Assembly (NCBI RefSeq): GCF_006965485.1
Contig: NZ_CP041360.1
Coordinates: 7,854,501-7,918,500, forward strand
From: Spirosoma sp. KCTC 42546
Lineage (GTDB): Bacteria > Bacteroidota > Bacteroidia > Cytophagales > Spirosomataceae
Direction of reading: 5' to 3'
DNA length: 64,000 bases
The notes below the pieces were generated by a model. That model did no database searches. It saw only the letters and a list, made by a program, of their open reading frames with translations, and was not told the origin of the DNA. Shown piece by piece: positions 8,637 through 17,030 of this stretch (position 1 is its first letter; each line of letters opens with the position of its first letter). The position numbers were made by a program, and so were the translations under genes.

Positions 8637-9557
8637 ATGTCTCTTAAAAATTTCGGGAAAGCCGCCCTACTTGTTGCTGTGGTAGCAGCCTGCGGTAAAA
8701 ACCGCCAACAGGTGACGGAAAACGGCCTGAAGTACACAATTCACGAACAATCGGAAGGAACGCGTAAAGGGAAAGTCGGTGATATTTTAACACTGCACCT
8801 TACGCTGATGAACAACAAGGACTCGGTTCTGCGCGACACGCACAAAGAAGGTGCTCCGTTTCAGATGTTATTGCAGGTTCCGCCTTTCAAAGGCTCTTAT
8901 GAAGAAGGCCTGACCATGTTGGGTAAAGGTGATAGCGCTACGTTCTACGTGAGTGCCGATTCGTTGTTTACACGGGCTATGCAACCGCTGCCTCCAGGTG
9001 TTCAGAAAGGTACCGACATCGGTATCGCCGTGAAAGTGGTGAATGTGCAGACAGAGGACGAATATAAGAAGACTCAGGCTGCCGACATGGAAAAGCAAAA
9101 AGGTATCGATGCAAAAGTTATCGAAAACTACCTTGCTAAGAACGGTATGACAGGTAAAGCCCAGAAAACGGAATCGGGTGTTTATTATGTGGTAACGCAA
9201 CCCGGTAGTGGCCCAACACCCCAGAAAGGTGAGGTCGTTCAGGTTCACTACACCGGTAAACTGCTGGACGGTAAAGTCTTCGACAGTTCGCGTACAAACC
9301 CACAGGCGGGCGGCAAACCAGCTCAATTCCAATTAGGCGTTGGTATGGTGATTCCAGGTTGGGAAGAAGGTGTTAGCAAATTGCATAAAGGCGAAAAAGC
9401 GACGCTGATCATTCCATCAACACTGGCTTACGGCCCACGTGGAAACCAGGCAATTCCGGCCAATTCGGTCCTGTTGTTTGATATCGAACTAATCGACATT
9501 CAGAAAGGTCAGGCTCCTCAACCAGGAATGCCACAAATGCCACAGCAGAGTCGGTAG
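8637..9557 (+). CDS. FKBP-type peptidyl-prolyl isomerase lipoprotein
   Basis: 306 residues with a lipoprotein signal (lipobox VVAAC, Cys19). It carries two FKBP-like modules. The N-terminal one (about 30-145) is degenerate, with KVGDILTLHLTL and KGSYEEGLTMLGKGDSATFY. The C-terminal one (about 180-290) is complete, with VVQVHYTGKLLDGKVFDSS, PGWEEGVSKLHKGEKA, IIPSTLAYGPRG and ELIDI. It should assist proline isomerisation during folding of exported proteins. The tail is Gln/Pro/Met rich. It sits 27 bases downstream of nrnA and is followed by a good terminator. Confidence 0.94.
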   Translation: MSLKNFGKAALLVAVVAACGKNRQQVTENGLKYTIHEQSEGTRKGKVGDILTLHLTLMNNKDSVLRDTHKEGAPFQMLLQVPPFKGSYEEGLTMLGKGDSATFYVSADSLFTRAMQPLPPGVQKGTDIGIAVKVVNVQTEDEYKKTQAADMEKQKGIDAKVIENYLAKNGMTGKAQKTESGVYYVVTQPGSGPTPQKGEVVQVHYTGKLLDGKVFDSSRTNPQAGGKPAQFQLGVGMVIPGWEEGVSKLHKGEKATLIIPSTLAYGPRGNQAIPANSVLLFDIELIDIQKGQAPQPGMPQMPQQSR

Positions 9558-9574
9558 TCCATTAACTTTTTTAG

Positions 9575-9612
9575 AAAGCCGTTTGCAGTTATTGCTGTAA
9601 ACGGCTTTTTTT
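9575..9612 (+). terminator. intrinsic terminator after the FKBP gene
   Basis: Arms 9575-9588 and 9595-9608 pair at 13 of 14 positions with a 6-base loop, followed by a T-rich run. Classic rho-independent structure. The rdgB start is only 8 bases beyond, so rdgB must use read-through or a promoter within this region. Confidence 0.85.
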
Positions 9613-9619
9613 GTTCATG

Positions 9620-10201
9620 ATGGAACTCTGTTTTGCCACAAACAATCAACACAAACTCGACGAAGTTTCCGGCCAACTCGGCAACTCGTTTGTGCTTAAA
9701 ACCCTACGCGATATTGGCTGTACCGATGAATTGCCGGAAACTACGGGTACCATTCCGGGAAACTCACGTCAGAAAGCCGATTACGTCTGGACGCATTTTG
9801 GTATTTCCTGCTTCGCCGATGATTCAGGCCTGGAAGTTGCCGCGCTTAATGGAGAGCCGGGTGTCGATTCAGCACATTACTCGGGTAGCCGGGACGCACA
9901 GAAAAACATTGAGAAACTGTTGGAGAAACTAGGTGATACTGACAATCGGAAAGCGCAGTTTGTGACGGTCTTCACGCTCGTTCTACATGGTGTAGAGTAC
10001 CAATTCGAAGGGGTTATTGAAGGCCAGATTCTAACCGAACCTCGTGGTACGGGTGGCTTTGGTTACGACCCGGTTTTTCAGCCGGACGGCTATGATCGAA
10101 CGTTTGCCGAAATGAGTATTGAGGAAAAAAATGGAATGAGCCACCGATCACGAGCATTAGCCAAAATGGTAGCTTATCTGGAAACGCAAACGAAGTTTTA
10201 A
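9620..10201 (+). CDS. rdgB: XTP/dITP pyrophosphatase (HAM1 family)
   Basis: 193 residues. Hydrolyses ITP, dITP and XTP to monophosphates, keeping deaminated purines out of nucleic acids. Visible: ELCFATNNQHKLDEV substrate loop at the start, FADDSGLEVAALNGEPGVDSA with the catalytic Asp pair, GGFGYDPVF and EKNGMSHRSRAL near the end. The start could be either of two adjacent ATGs (9617 or 9620); the second gives the usual MELCFATNN. It begins immediately after the FKBP terminator and ends before a 36-bp-armed hairpin. Confidence 0.96.
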   Translation: MELCFATNNQHKLDEVSGQLGNSFVLKTLRDIGCTDELPETTGTIPGNSRQKADYVWTHFGISCFADDSGLEVAALNGEPGVDSAHYSGSRDAQKNIEKLLEKLGDTDNRKAQFVTVFTLVLHGVEYQFEGVIEGQILTEPRGTGGFGYDPVFQPDGYDRTFAEMSIEEKNGMSHRSRALAKMVAYLETQTKF

Positions 10202-10215
10202 AACCGCTATTTTAC

Positions 10216-10300
10216 TTTCTGTCATTTCGACGCCAGAAGGAATCTCAAGCTTGACTAATAGAGGAGCTTGAGATTCCTTCTGGCGTCGAAATGACAGAAA
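10216..10300. repeat. perfect 36-bp hairpin between convergent genes
   Basis: Arms 10216-10251 and 10265-10300 are perfectly complementary over 36 bases with a 13-base loop. The arm contains the TCATTTCGACG...GAATCTCA type of word common in Bacteroidota intergenic repeats. It separates rdgB from the convergent amidohydrolase gene and could terminate both. Confidence 0.92.
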
Positions 10301-10316
10301 AAATACATTGATAAGA

Positions 10317-12050
10317 CTATTCTGACCGTGACGATCCTACTTTCGATGCCGACGATTTTTCCTTTTCTTTCTCTTTTTCAATTACCTTTTTCACAGCTTC
10401 CCGCTGATCGTCACGTACAGTTGGATAGGTGATGCCCAACTGCTCTAAGTACGTTTTGTATTTGCTCGGATCATAGTAAAATTTCTCCAGCTTGGGCTTG
10501 AACTCGGCCATGATCTTCTTGTTCAGGTAAATGGCTGGTTGCTCCTTCGGCGAAATCAGCGGCTCGTACTTGATGTCTTTGGTCTGTTCGTCTTTGTAAT
10601 ACGCCCAGGATTCTTTGATCAACTCAGGCTTCATTAACAAATCCAGCAAGGTCATCGCTTCGGCTTTCGCGCCATACACAATCCCTTTGTGGGCGATCGG
10701 CGTAGCCATCGAAATAGCGTTAGCCCAGTGGTGACCCGGCAGACCCGGAATGTTGCTCGGATAGCGTAATACGATAGTCGGCAACGACCAGGAGATATCG
10801 GCAATGTCATCTGAACCACCGCCCATAGGGGTCATAGCTTGTCCACCCATCATCACTACGGGTGCTGAGGACGTAGGCATACCCATCGAATCCAGCTTCA
10901 TGGCTAAACCTTCCGTTTTAGGAGCCTGCAACTCGATTTGTGAGGCTCTGGCTAATAGTTGATCTTCGTCTGACCAGGTTGGCAAACCCACTTTTTTGAT
11001 ATTGTCATAAGCAGCCGCTGCCATGACACGGTTGGTATGTACGGGCCAGGCCGAACCTAAAATCTCGTAGGTGAACTTGGTATCGGTCATCATAGCCGCC
11101 CCTTCTGCAATCTTCACCCCTGTTTCAAAAAGCTTCTTGATTTTAGGGTAAGTACGCTCCCGGAAGTAATACCATACAGCCGCTTTGGACGGCACTACGT
11201 TCGGTTGATCGCCCCCATCGGAAATGACATAATGCGAGCGCTGAGTCAGTTCGAGGTGTTCGCGACGGAAGTTCCAGCCGATGTTCATTAACTCGACGGC
11301 ATCCAGCGCACTACGACCGCGCCAGGGTGCACCCGCTGCGTGAGCCGCCTGCCCTTCAAAGTTGAACTTCACGGATACCAGACCATTGTTGCCATTATCG
11401 CCCCAGGAAACGCCCAGATTGTTACCCACGTGGGTGAAGATACAGGCATCGACATCCTTGAAATAACCATCCCGAACATAGAACGCTTTGGTACCAACCA
11501 ACTCTTCGGCCACGCCCGGCCAGAGCATAAGTGTGCCGGGGATTTTCTCACGCTCCATCAATTTCTTTACCGCCAACACAGCCACGATGTTGAGTGCCTG
11601 ACCCGAATTGTGGCCTTCGCCGTGACCCGGTGCCCCTTCCACGATAGGGTCTTTATAAGCTACGCCGGGCTTCTGGCTGGCCTTAGGAATACAGTCGATA
11701 TCGGAGCCAACGGCAATGAGTGGTTTGCCCGATCCCCAGGTGGCGATCCAGGCCGTCGGAATACCGGAAATACCTGTCTTCACCGTAAAACCTTCTTTTT
11801 CAAGCAGACTCGTCAGATATTTAAATGACTCTTCTTCCTGGAATCCCAGTTCGGCGAAACTAAAGAGCTTATCGTTGATCTGCTGCGCCAGAACCTTGTT
11901 GGCCTCCACAGAAGCAACCGCTTCGGCTTTCAGTTTATCGAGACGGTCCGACGCTCGGTTGTCATTGGATTTAGCTGCTTTTTTTGCTTGTCCAAACAGC
12001 AAAGCAGGAGCGAGTAAAAACAGGCTCAAAAGCGTTGTACAGTGCTTCAT
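10317..12050 (-). CDS. secreted M20-family amidohydrolase (AbgB-like), copy 1
   Basis: 577 residues with a cleavable signal peptide ending LLFGQ, so probably periplasmic. M20D-type metallohydrolase: AVGSDIDCIP (metal-bridging Asp), GAPGHGEGHNSGQAL with paired His ligands, VAEE catalytic/ligand Glu pair, and the dimerisation insert that includes AAHAAGAPWRGRSALDAVELM. The closest named relative by layout is the aminobenzoyl-glutamate hydrolase subunit B family, which cleaves N-acyl amino acids. The C-terminus has a charged extension rich in Lys/Glu and ends SSRSE. It is a tandem paralogue of the next gene, 49 bases apart, same direction; substrate unknown. Confidence 0.92.
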   Translation of the reverse strand: MKHCTTLLSLFLLAPALLFGQAKKAAKSNDNRASDRLDKLKAEAVASVEANKVLAQQINDKLFSFAELGFQEEESFKYLTSLLEKEGFTVKTGISGIPTAWIATWGSGKPLIAVGSDIDCIPKASQKPGVAYKDPIVEGAPGHGEGHNSGQALNIVAVLAVKKLMEREKIPGTLMLWPGVAEELVGTKAFYVRDGYFKDVDACIFTHVGNNLGVSWGDNGNNGLVSVKFNFEGQAAHAAGAPWRGRSALDAVELMNIGWNFRREHLELTQRSHYVISDGGDQPNVVPSKAAVWYYFRERTYPKIKKLFETGVKIAEGAAMMTDTKFTYEILGSAWPVHTNRVMAAAAYDNIKKVGLPTWSDEDQLLARASQIELQAPKTEGLAMKLDSMGMPTSSAPVVMMGGQAMTPMGGGSDDIADISWSLPTIVLRYPSNIPGLPGHHWANAISMATPIAHKGIVYGAKAEAMTLLDLLMKPELIKESWAYYKDEQTKDIKYEPLISPKEQPAIYLNKKIMAEFKPKLEKFYYDPSKYKTYLEQLGITYPTVRDDQREAVKKVIEKEKEKEKSSASKVGSSRSE

Positions 12051-12099
12051 GTTAATAAAGAGAATTGTATAGAGTTGATTGAGTTAGTTGATAAAGCCT

Positions 12100-13800
12100 T
12101 TATTTTCCTTTCATTTCCTTCTCTTTTTCAGCGGCTTTGGCAATAGCTGCCCGCTGATCGTCGCGTAGGGTGGGGTATTTAATACCGAGCTGTTCCAGGT
12201 ACGTTTTATACTTACTGGGATCATAATAAAACTTCTCCAACTTGGGCTTAAACTCGGTCATAATCTTCTTATTCAGGTAAATGGCCGGTTGCTCCTTGGA
12301 GCTGATTAACGATTCATATTTGATGCCTTTCGTCTGTTCATCAGTATAATACGCCCAGGCATCTTTAATAATTTCAGGCTTCAACAGCATATCCAACAAG
12401 GTCATCGCTTCGGCTTTAGCGCCAGCAACAACGCCTTTATGGGCAATAGGTGTGGCCATTGAAATAGCATCGCTCCAATGGTGGCCGGGCAAGGCCGGAA
12501 TATTGCTGGGATAACCCAGAACTACCGTTGGAACCGACCAGGAGATATCGGCAATATCATCCGAACCACCCGACAATGGCGTCATTGCCTGTCCACCCAT
12601 CATCACCACCGGGGCTGACGAAACGGGCAAACCAACAGAATCTATTTTGGTATCCAGACCATTCGTTCTGGGCGACTGAAGTTCGCGCTGTGTGGCTTTA
12701 GCCAGTAATTGATCTTCTTCCGACCAAGTCGGCAAGCCCACTTTCTTAATATTTTCATACATAGCCGCTGCAATTGGCCGGTTAGTATGCACTGGCCAGG
12801 CCGATCCCAGAATCTCATAGGTAACTTTGGTATCGGTCATCATAGCCGCCCCTTCCGCAATCTTCTTTCCGGTCTCAAACAAGGCTTTGATTTTGGGATA
12901 GGTTCGTTCGCGGAAGTAATACCATACAGCCGCTTTAGACGGTACAACGTTAGGCTGATCGCCCCCATCGGAAATGACATAGTGCGAGCGCTGAGTCAAT
13001 TCGAGGTGTTCACGACGATAGTTCCAGCCAACGTTCATTAACTCGACGGCGTCCAGCGCAGACCGACCGCGCCAGGGCGCACCCGCTGCGTGAGCCGCCT
13101 GACCTTCGAAGTTAAATTTCGCCGAAATCATCCCCGTCGTTCCATTGTCTCCCCAGGCCACACCGAAGTTACTGGCAACGTGGGTGAAAATGCAGGCATC
13201 CACATTCTTGAAATAGCCATCCCGAACGTAAAACGCTTTCGTAGCCAGTTGCTCTTCGGCAACGCCCGGCCAGAGCATGAGCGTACCGGGAATTTTCTCC
13301 CGCTCCATCAGCTTCTTTACCGCCAACACCGCCACGATGTTGAGTGCCTGACCTGAGTTATGGCCTTCGCCATGACCCGGTGCGCCTTCAACAATGGGAT
13401 CTTTGTAGGCTACGCCGGGCTTCTGGCTGGCTTTGGGAATACAGTCAATATCGGAACCAACCGCGATAACGGGTTTTCCTGATCCCCAGGTGGCAATCCA
13501 GGCTGTCGGAATACCGGCAACGCCTTTCTGAATCGTAAAGCCTTCTTTTTCAAGAATTGTGGTCAAATAGGTAAATGTCTCCTCTTCCTGAAAACCTAGC
13601 TCCGAGAAACTGAAGAGCATATCGTTGATCTGCTGCGCCTGAATTTTGTTGGCCTCAACCGCAGCCACCGCTTCCTGCTTTAACTTCTCGATACGGTCCG
13701 ATGGCGGGCGATCACTGGACTTTATTGCCTTTTTAGACTGCCCAAACAAGAGAGCAGGGAGCAAAAGAAGTCCAAATAAAAGATTTGTACAGTATTTCAT
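12100..13800 (-). CDS. secreted M20-family amidohydrolase (AbgB-like), copy 2
   Basis: 566 residues, same architecture as the copy downstream: signal peptide (ends LLFGQ), SDIDCIP, GHGEGHNSGQ, VAEE and the same dimer insert. Most positions match the neighbour by eye. Differences cluster in the signal peptide, around residues 190-215 (EEQLATKAFYVRDGYFKNV against EELVGTKAFYVRDGYFKDV) and in the tail, where this copy ends EKEMKGK. It is the upstream gene of the pair on the minus strand and probably carries the promoter for both. It looks like a fairly recent tandem duplication with both copies still open. Confidence 0.92.
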   Translation of the reverse strand: MKYCTNLLFGLLLLPALLFGQSKKAIKSSDRPPSDRIEKLKQEAVAAVEANKIQAQQINDMLFSFSELGFQEEETFTYLTTILEKEGFTIQKGVAGIPTAWIATWGSGKPVIAVGSDIDCIPKASQKPGVAYKDPIVEGAPGHGEGHNSGQALNIVAVLAVKKLMEREKIPGTLMLWPGVAEEQLATKAFYVRDGYFKNVDACIFTHVASNFGVAWGDNGTTGMISAKFNFEGQAAHAAGAPWRGRSALDAVELMNVGWNYRREHLELTQRSHYVISDGGDQPNVVPSKAAVWYYFRERTYPKIKALFETGKKIAEGAAMMTDTKVTYEILGSAWPVHTNRPIAAAMYENIKKVGLPTWSEEDQLLAKATQRELQSPRTNGLDTKIDSVGLPVSSAPVVMMGGQAMTPLSGGSDDIADISWSVPTVVLGYPSNIPALPGHHWSDAISMATPIAHKGVVAGAKAEAMTLLDMLLKPEIIKDAWAYYTDEQTKGIKYESLISSKEQPAIYLNKKIMTEFKPKLEKFYYDPSKYKTYLEQLGIKYPTLRDDQRAAIAKAAEKEKEMKGK

Positions 13801-14106
13801 AAATATCTCAAAATTTTATGCTGCATATCCAATAAATATTTCCTAAAAATAACGAAAAATACATATTAACAGCTAGCACAAAACTGTATTATGTAAGAGT
13901 TAGGCGGGTTTATCAATAGCAATAAAGAAGATGAACATTACTTACTTACGGGTATAGTAAACATGGCCTCGATTTAGTCAAAAGCATATACATTTGTACG
14001 TAACACTATAGGGTTGTGGTCAAATTGATAGCACCAAGCTAATCCGTAATTCACTACTTTTGCACCCAAGTTTTGTATCGTTTTCAATCGTTTATAACCA
14101 AGTCAA
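13801..14106. other. AT-rich divergent intergenic region upstream of icd
   Basis: 306 bp between the divergent amidohydrolase and icd. It contains two exact TAnnTTTG boxes on the plus strand (TACATTTG at 13989-13996 and TACTTTTG at 14055-14062) but no convincing -33 partner at the expected spacing for either. No long hairpin. Confidence 0.5.
14055..14062 (+). promoter_or_regulatory. -7 box candidate for icd
   Basis: TACTTTTG matches the TAnnTTTG box and lies 45 bases before the icd start, a typical leader length. The -33 element is not clear, so this rests on one half-site. Confidence 0.4.
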
Positions 14107-15324
14107 ATGGAAAAAATTAAGGTGGCAAATCCGGTTGTCGAACTGGATGGCGACGAAATGACCCGTATCATCTGGAAGTTCATTAAAGATAAGCTGATTC
14201 TGCCCTACGTCGACGTTGACATTAAATACTACGATCTAGGCATCGAGTACCGCGACGAAACCAACGATCAGGTAACGATTGATGCGGCCAATGCCATTAA
14301 AGAGTACGGTGTGGGTATCAAATGTGCCACCATCACTCCCGATGAAGACCGGGTTAAAGAGTTCAATCTGAAGCAGATGTGGAAGTCGCCGAACGGCACG
14401 ATCCGCAATATTCTGGACGGTACCGTATTCCGCGAGCCGATTGTGATGAACAACGTGCCCCGTTTGGTTACCAACTGGAAATACCCCATTATCGTTGGTC
14501 GGCACGCGTTTGGTGATCAGTACCGGGCAACCGATTTCCTGGTACCAGGCAAGGGTAAACTGACTATGAAGTTCGAAGGCGAAGACGGAACTGTTCTGGA
14601 ATATGACGTCTTCAAATTCCCAGGTGCCGGTGTAGCGATGGGTATGTATAACCTGGACGAATCGATCCGTGGTTTTGCAAAAGCCTGTTTCAACATGGCG
14701 TTGCAGAAAAACTGGCCGTTATATCTGTCGACCAAAAACACGATCCTAAAAAAATACGACGGTCGTTTCAAAGATATTTTCCAGGAAATCTACGACGCTG
14801 AATTCGCGGGCAAAGTTCATTACGAACACCGTTTGATCGACGACATGGTTGCTTCTGCGCTGAAATGGGAAGGGAACTTTGTGTGGGCCTGCAAAAACTA
14901 CGATGGCGACGTTCAGTCGGATACCGTAGCGCAAGGCTTTGGCTCGCTGGGTCTGATGACATCGGTACTGGTTACGCCCGATGGCGATACAATGGAGGCA
15001 GAAGCCGCCCACGGTACCGTTACGCGTCACTACCGCGAATACCAGAAAGGGAACAAAACCTCAACCAACCCAATTGCTTCGATCTATGCCTGGACACGTG
15101 GTCTGGCTTTCCGGGGTAAACTGGATGGTAATCAGGCGTTGATCGACTTCGCTAATGCACTCGAAGCGGTTTGCGTTGAAACCGTTGAAAGCGGCAAAAT
15201 GACGAAGGATTTGGCCTTATCAGCCTACCCAGCAGGTACCAAACTGACGGCTGGTGAGCATTACATGAACACCGAAGACTTCCTGGACGCGCTGGATGAG
15301 AATCTGAAAGCGAAACTAGCTTAA
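14107..15324 (+). CDS. icd: isocitrate dehydrogenase, NADP-type, eukaryote-like subfamily
   Basis: 405 residues. Oxidatively decarboxylates isocitrate to 2-oxoglutarate in the TCA cycle. The sequence belongs to the homodimeric, eukaryote-like class: [14 protein letters not shown] at the start, [19 protein letters not shown] with the substrate-binding Ser/Asn/Arg residues, YKFP-like [19 protein letters not shown], the metal-binding Asp in [12 protein letters not shown], and [16 protein letters not shown] near the cofactor site. It is complete and monocistronic, followed by an imperfect hairpin and an intrinsic terminator. It and lpd are the only TCA-linked genes in the window. Confidence 0.97.
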   Translation: MEKIKVANPVVELDGDEMTRIIWKFIKDKLILPYVDVDIKYYDLGIEYRDETNDQVTIDAANAIKEYGVGIKCATITPDEDRVKEFNLKQMWKSPNGTIRNILDGTVFREPIVMNNVPRLVTNWKYPIIVGRHAFGDQYRATDFLVPGKGKLTMKFEGEDGTVLEYDVFKFPGAGVAMGMYNLDESIRGFAKACFNMALQKNWPLYLSTKNTILKKYDGRFKDIFQEIYDAEFAGKVHYEHRLIDDMVASALKWEGNFVWACKNYDGDVQSDTVAQGFGSLGLMTSVLVTPDGDTMEAEAAHGTVTRHYREYQKGNKTSTNPIASIYAWTRGLAFRGKLDGNQALIDFANALEAVCVETVESGKMTKDLALSAYPAGTKLTAGEHYMNTEDFLDALDENLKAKLA

Positions 15325-15421
15325 CCGGGATTTAGCTGATTAAACTGATTTTTATGATTTTGTAAGTCGACTACATTGCAATCAAAATCAGCTTAATCAG
15401 TTCAATCACAAAAATCCCGGT
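15325..15421. repeat. imperfect hairpin downstream of icd
   Basis: Outer arms (ccgggattt... and ...aaatcccgg) enclose a second block of pairing based on gctgattaaactgatttt against aaaatcagcttaatcagtt. Pairing is discontinuous but extends over most of about 95 bases. It starts immediately after the icd stop. Confidence 0.6.
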
Positions 15422-15428
15422 TCAGACA

Positions 15429-15463
15429 AAGTGCCACTCAGTAGGGTGGCACTTCTTTTTTCT
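15429..15463 (+). terminator. intrinsic terminator
   Basis: Arms 15429-15437 and 15446-15454 (9 bp perfect) with an 8-base loop, followed by a C then six T residues. It terminates icd transcription just before the Dabb gene. Confidence 0.8.
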
Positions 15464-15488
15464 TTGCCATCCAAACTCTTTATTCTTT

Positions 15489-15896
15489 ATGAAACACGTT
15501 CTCACCCTTGTTGCATTAGCGCTGCTATCTGTCACAACATACGCTCACACGCCTGCTGGCGATCCACCTGTAAAAACAATGAAATCAAACTCTGTTCAGC
15601 ACATTGTACTGTTTAAGTTCAAGCCCGAAACAACGGCTGCGAAAGTGAACGAAATCGTGGCTGCTTTTGAAGCGCTGCCATCGCAAATAAAGGAGATCAA
15701 AGGATTTAAGTGGGGCACGAATAACAGCCCTGAAAAACTGAATAAAGGCCTGACCCACGCGTTCATTCTAACCTTCGATAACGAGAAAGACCGGGATGCG
15801 TACCTGCCCCATCCAGCCCACAAAAAATTTGGCACCATCGTTGGCCCCTGGCTAGCCGAAGTAACCGTAGTCGACTTTACCGACCAGGCGAAATAA
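15489..15896 (+). CDS. secreted Dabb-domain (stress-responsive A/B barrel) protein
   Basis: 135 residues with a signal peptide (ends TTYAH), followed by one dimeric alpha/beta barrel domain from about residue 35: SVQHIVLFKFKPETTAAKVN, IKGFKWGTNNSPE, and FDNEKDRDAYLPHPAHKKF, which is the diagnostic YxxHPxHxxF region. The family includes small enzymes and proteins without known activity; export is unusual for the cytoplasmic members but common in Cytophagales. The C-terminal VVDF is typical. It ends before a perfect hairpin shared with the convergent nitrilase gene. Confidence 0.88.
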   Translation: MKHVLTLVALALLSVTTYAHTPAGDPPVKTMKSNSVQHIVLFKFKPETTAAKVNEIVAAFEALPSQIKEIKGFKWGTNNSPEKLNKGLTHAFILTFDNEKDRDAYLPHPAHKKFGTIVGPWLAEVTVVDFTDQAK

Positions 15897-15916
15897 GCGT
15901 CAACTAAACGATTGGG

Positions 15917-15994
15917 AATTGCTGACTGAACGGGTTTGACATATGCCATATCTCCAAAGATATGGCATATGTCAAACCCGTTCAGTCAGCAATT
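15917..15994. repeat. perfect 37-bp hairpin overlapping the nitrilase stop
   Basis: Arms 15917-15953 and 15958-15994 are perfectly complementary over 37 bases with a 4-base loop, the tightest hairpin in the window. The right arm contains the last three codons and stop of the nitrilase gene. Convergent position suggests a two-way terminator, but neither side ends in a clear T-run. Confidence 0.95.
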
Positions 15995-16929
15995 TTCTGT
16001 ATTGGAGGCTGGTTTGTAACGGTCAGGTTAAACACATCATTTCGGGCGTAATGACCGACGCAATCGAAGTCTAGTTTGCTTTTCGCCAATACAGAGAAAT
16101 CCAGATCGGCAATCAATAAACCTTCCTGATCCCAGAGTGGACCCGCTAGTAATTCGCCCATCGGCGAGATAATAACGCTACCTCCCCTACTCATAATGGT
16201 GGGCTCATCGACCAGATCGGCCTGGTAGCGGTCGGGGTAATCAGCTTTTGTAACAAATTGATTACTGGCCAGCACGAAGCACCGACCTTCCAGCGCAATA
16301 TGCTGCATGGTTGCCTGCCAGGAGTCGCGGGCATCGGCCGTTGGGGCCAGGTAAATTTCGATGCCTTGCTGATAGAGGGCCGTTCGGGCCAATGGCATGT
16401 AGTTTTCCCAACAGATGAGTCCGCCTAGTTTGCCAACTTCCGTATCAAAACTAACCAGGGTACTCCCATCGCTTTCGCCCCAGATGTAGCGTTCCAGGCC
16501 GGTTGGTTTTAGTTTTCGGTGCTTCCCCAGTAAGCGACCATCTTTCCCAAAATAAAGCAGCGCACAATGGAGCGTTCCACCAACGGGCTCTTTTTCGGTT
16601 ACGCCCAGCGCCACAAACAGGTTTGCTTTTTTTACCGCTTCCTGTATTCGCCGGGTTTGTACCGAGTCAACTTCCAGACTGTTTGCCCAATAATCAAGCC
16701 AGACAGAACGGCCTTTCTCAGTGCGTCGGCCAACGATGGCGTCGAACGTTAGTCCACGTGGATAACAGGGAATAAATGATTCAGGAAACAGCACTAACTG
16801 GCAATCTGCCTGAACTGCTTTTTCAATCCAGTCGATAACCAGATCGACACTTTTTTCTAAGTCAAACAAGGCTGGTGTTGCCTGAACGACACCTACTCGT
16901 ATAGATTTGAAGTTCATTGGTTTGCTCAA
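15982..16929 (-). CDS. nitrilase (carbon-nitrogen hydrolase)
   Basis: 315 residues. By family it hydrolyses nitriles to the carboxylic acid and ammonia. The catalytic triad is present: Glu50 in LFPESFIP, Lys139 in the HRKLKPT segment and Cys173 in GGLICWENYMP. The CWEN form of the cysteine motif is that of true nitrilases rather than amidases. Start MSKPMNFKSIRVGVVQATP fits the family opening; an internal Met at residue 5 is also possible. Cytoplasmic, no signal peptide. The C-terminal IAD residues and stop are encoded inside the hairpin arm, so the end of the protein may have been altered by repeat insertion. Confidence 0.92.
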   Translation of the reverse strand: MSKPMNFKSIRVGVVQATPALFDLEKSVDLVIDWIEKAVQADCQLVLFPESFIPCYPRGLTFDAIVGRRTEKGRSVWLDYWANSLEVDSVQTRRIQEAVKKANLFVALGVTEKEPVGGTLHCALLYFGKDGRLLGKHRKLKPTGLERYIWGESDGSTLVSFDTEVGKLGGLICWENYMPLARTALYQQGIEIYLAPTADARDSWQATMQHIALEGRCFVLASNQFVTKADYPDRYQADLVDEPTIMSRGGSVIISPMGELLAGPLWDQEGLLIADLDFSVLAKSKLDFDCVGHYARNDVFNLTVTNQPPIQKIAD

Positions 16930-16932
16930 AAA

Positions 16933-17030
16933 AGGGGAACAAGGAGGAAGGAGAAGAGAGGGAGAAAAGGAGATTTACACTATAGGGACCTTCGTCCCTT
17001 TCTTCCCTCTCCTCCTTCCTCCCTTTCTAT
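16933..17030. repeat. purine/pyrimidine-tract inverted repeat
   Basis: A GGAGGAAGGAGAAGAGAGGG tract is mirrored about 60 bases later by its pyrimidine complement. Pairing is imperfect because of register shifts. It lies between the nitrilase start and the stop of the upstream S9 peptidase on the minus strand. A second, similar tract pair occurs at 63240-63357. Confidence 0.7.

Noticed and set aside
10317..13800. The M20 pair as an assembly duplication
   Set aside because: The copies differ at many positions including signal peptide and tail, and the intergenic sequences differ, so both are real.
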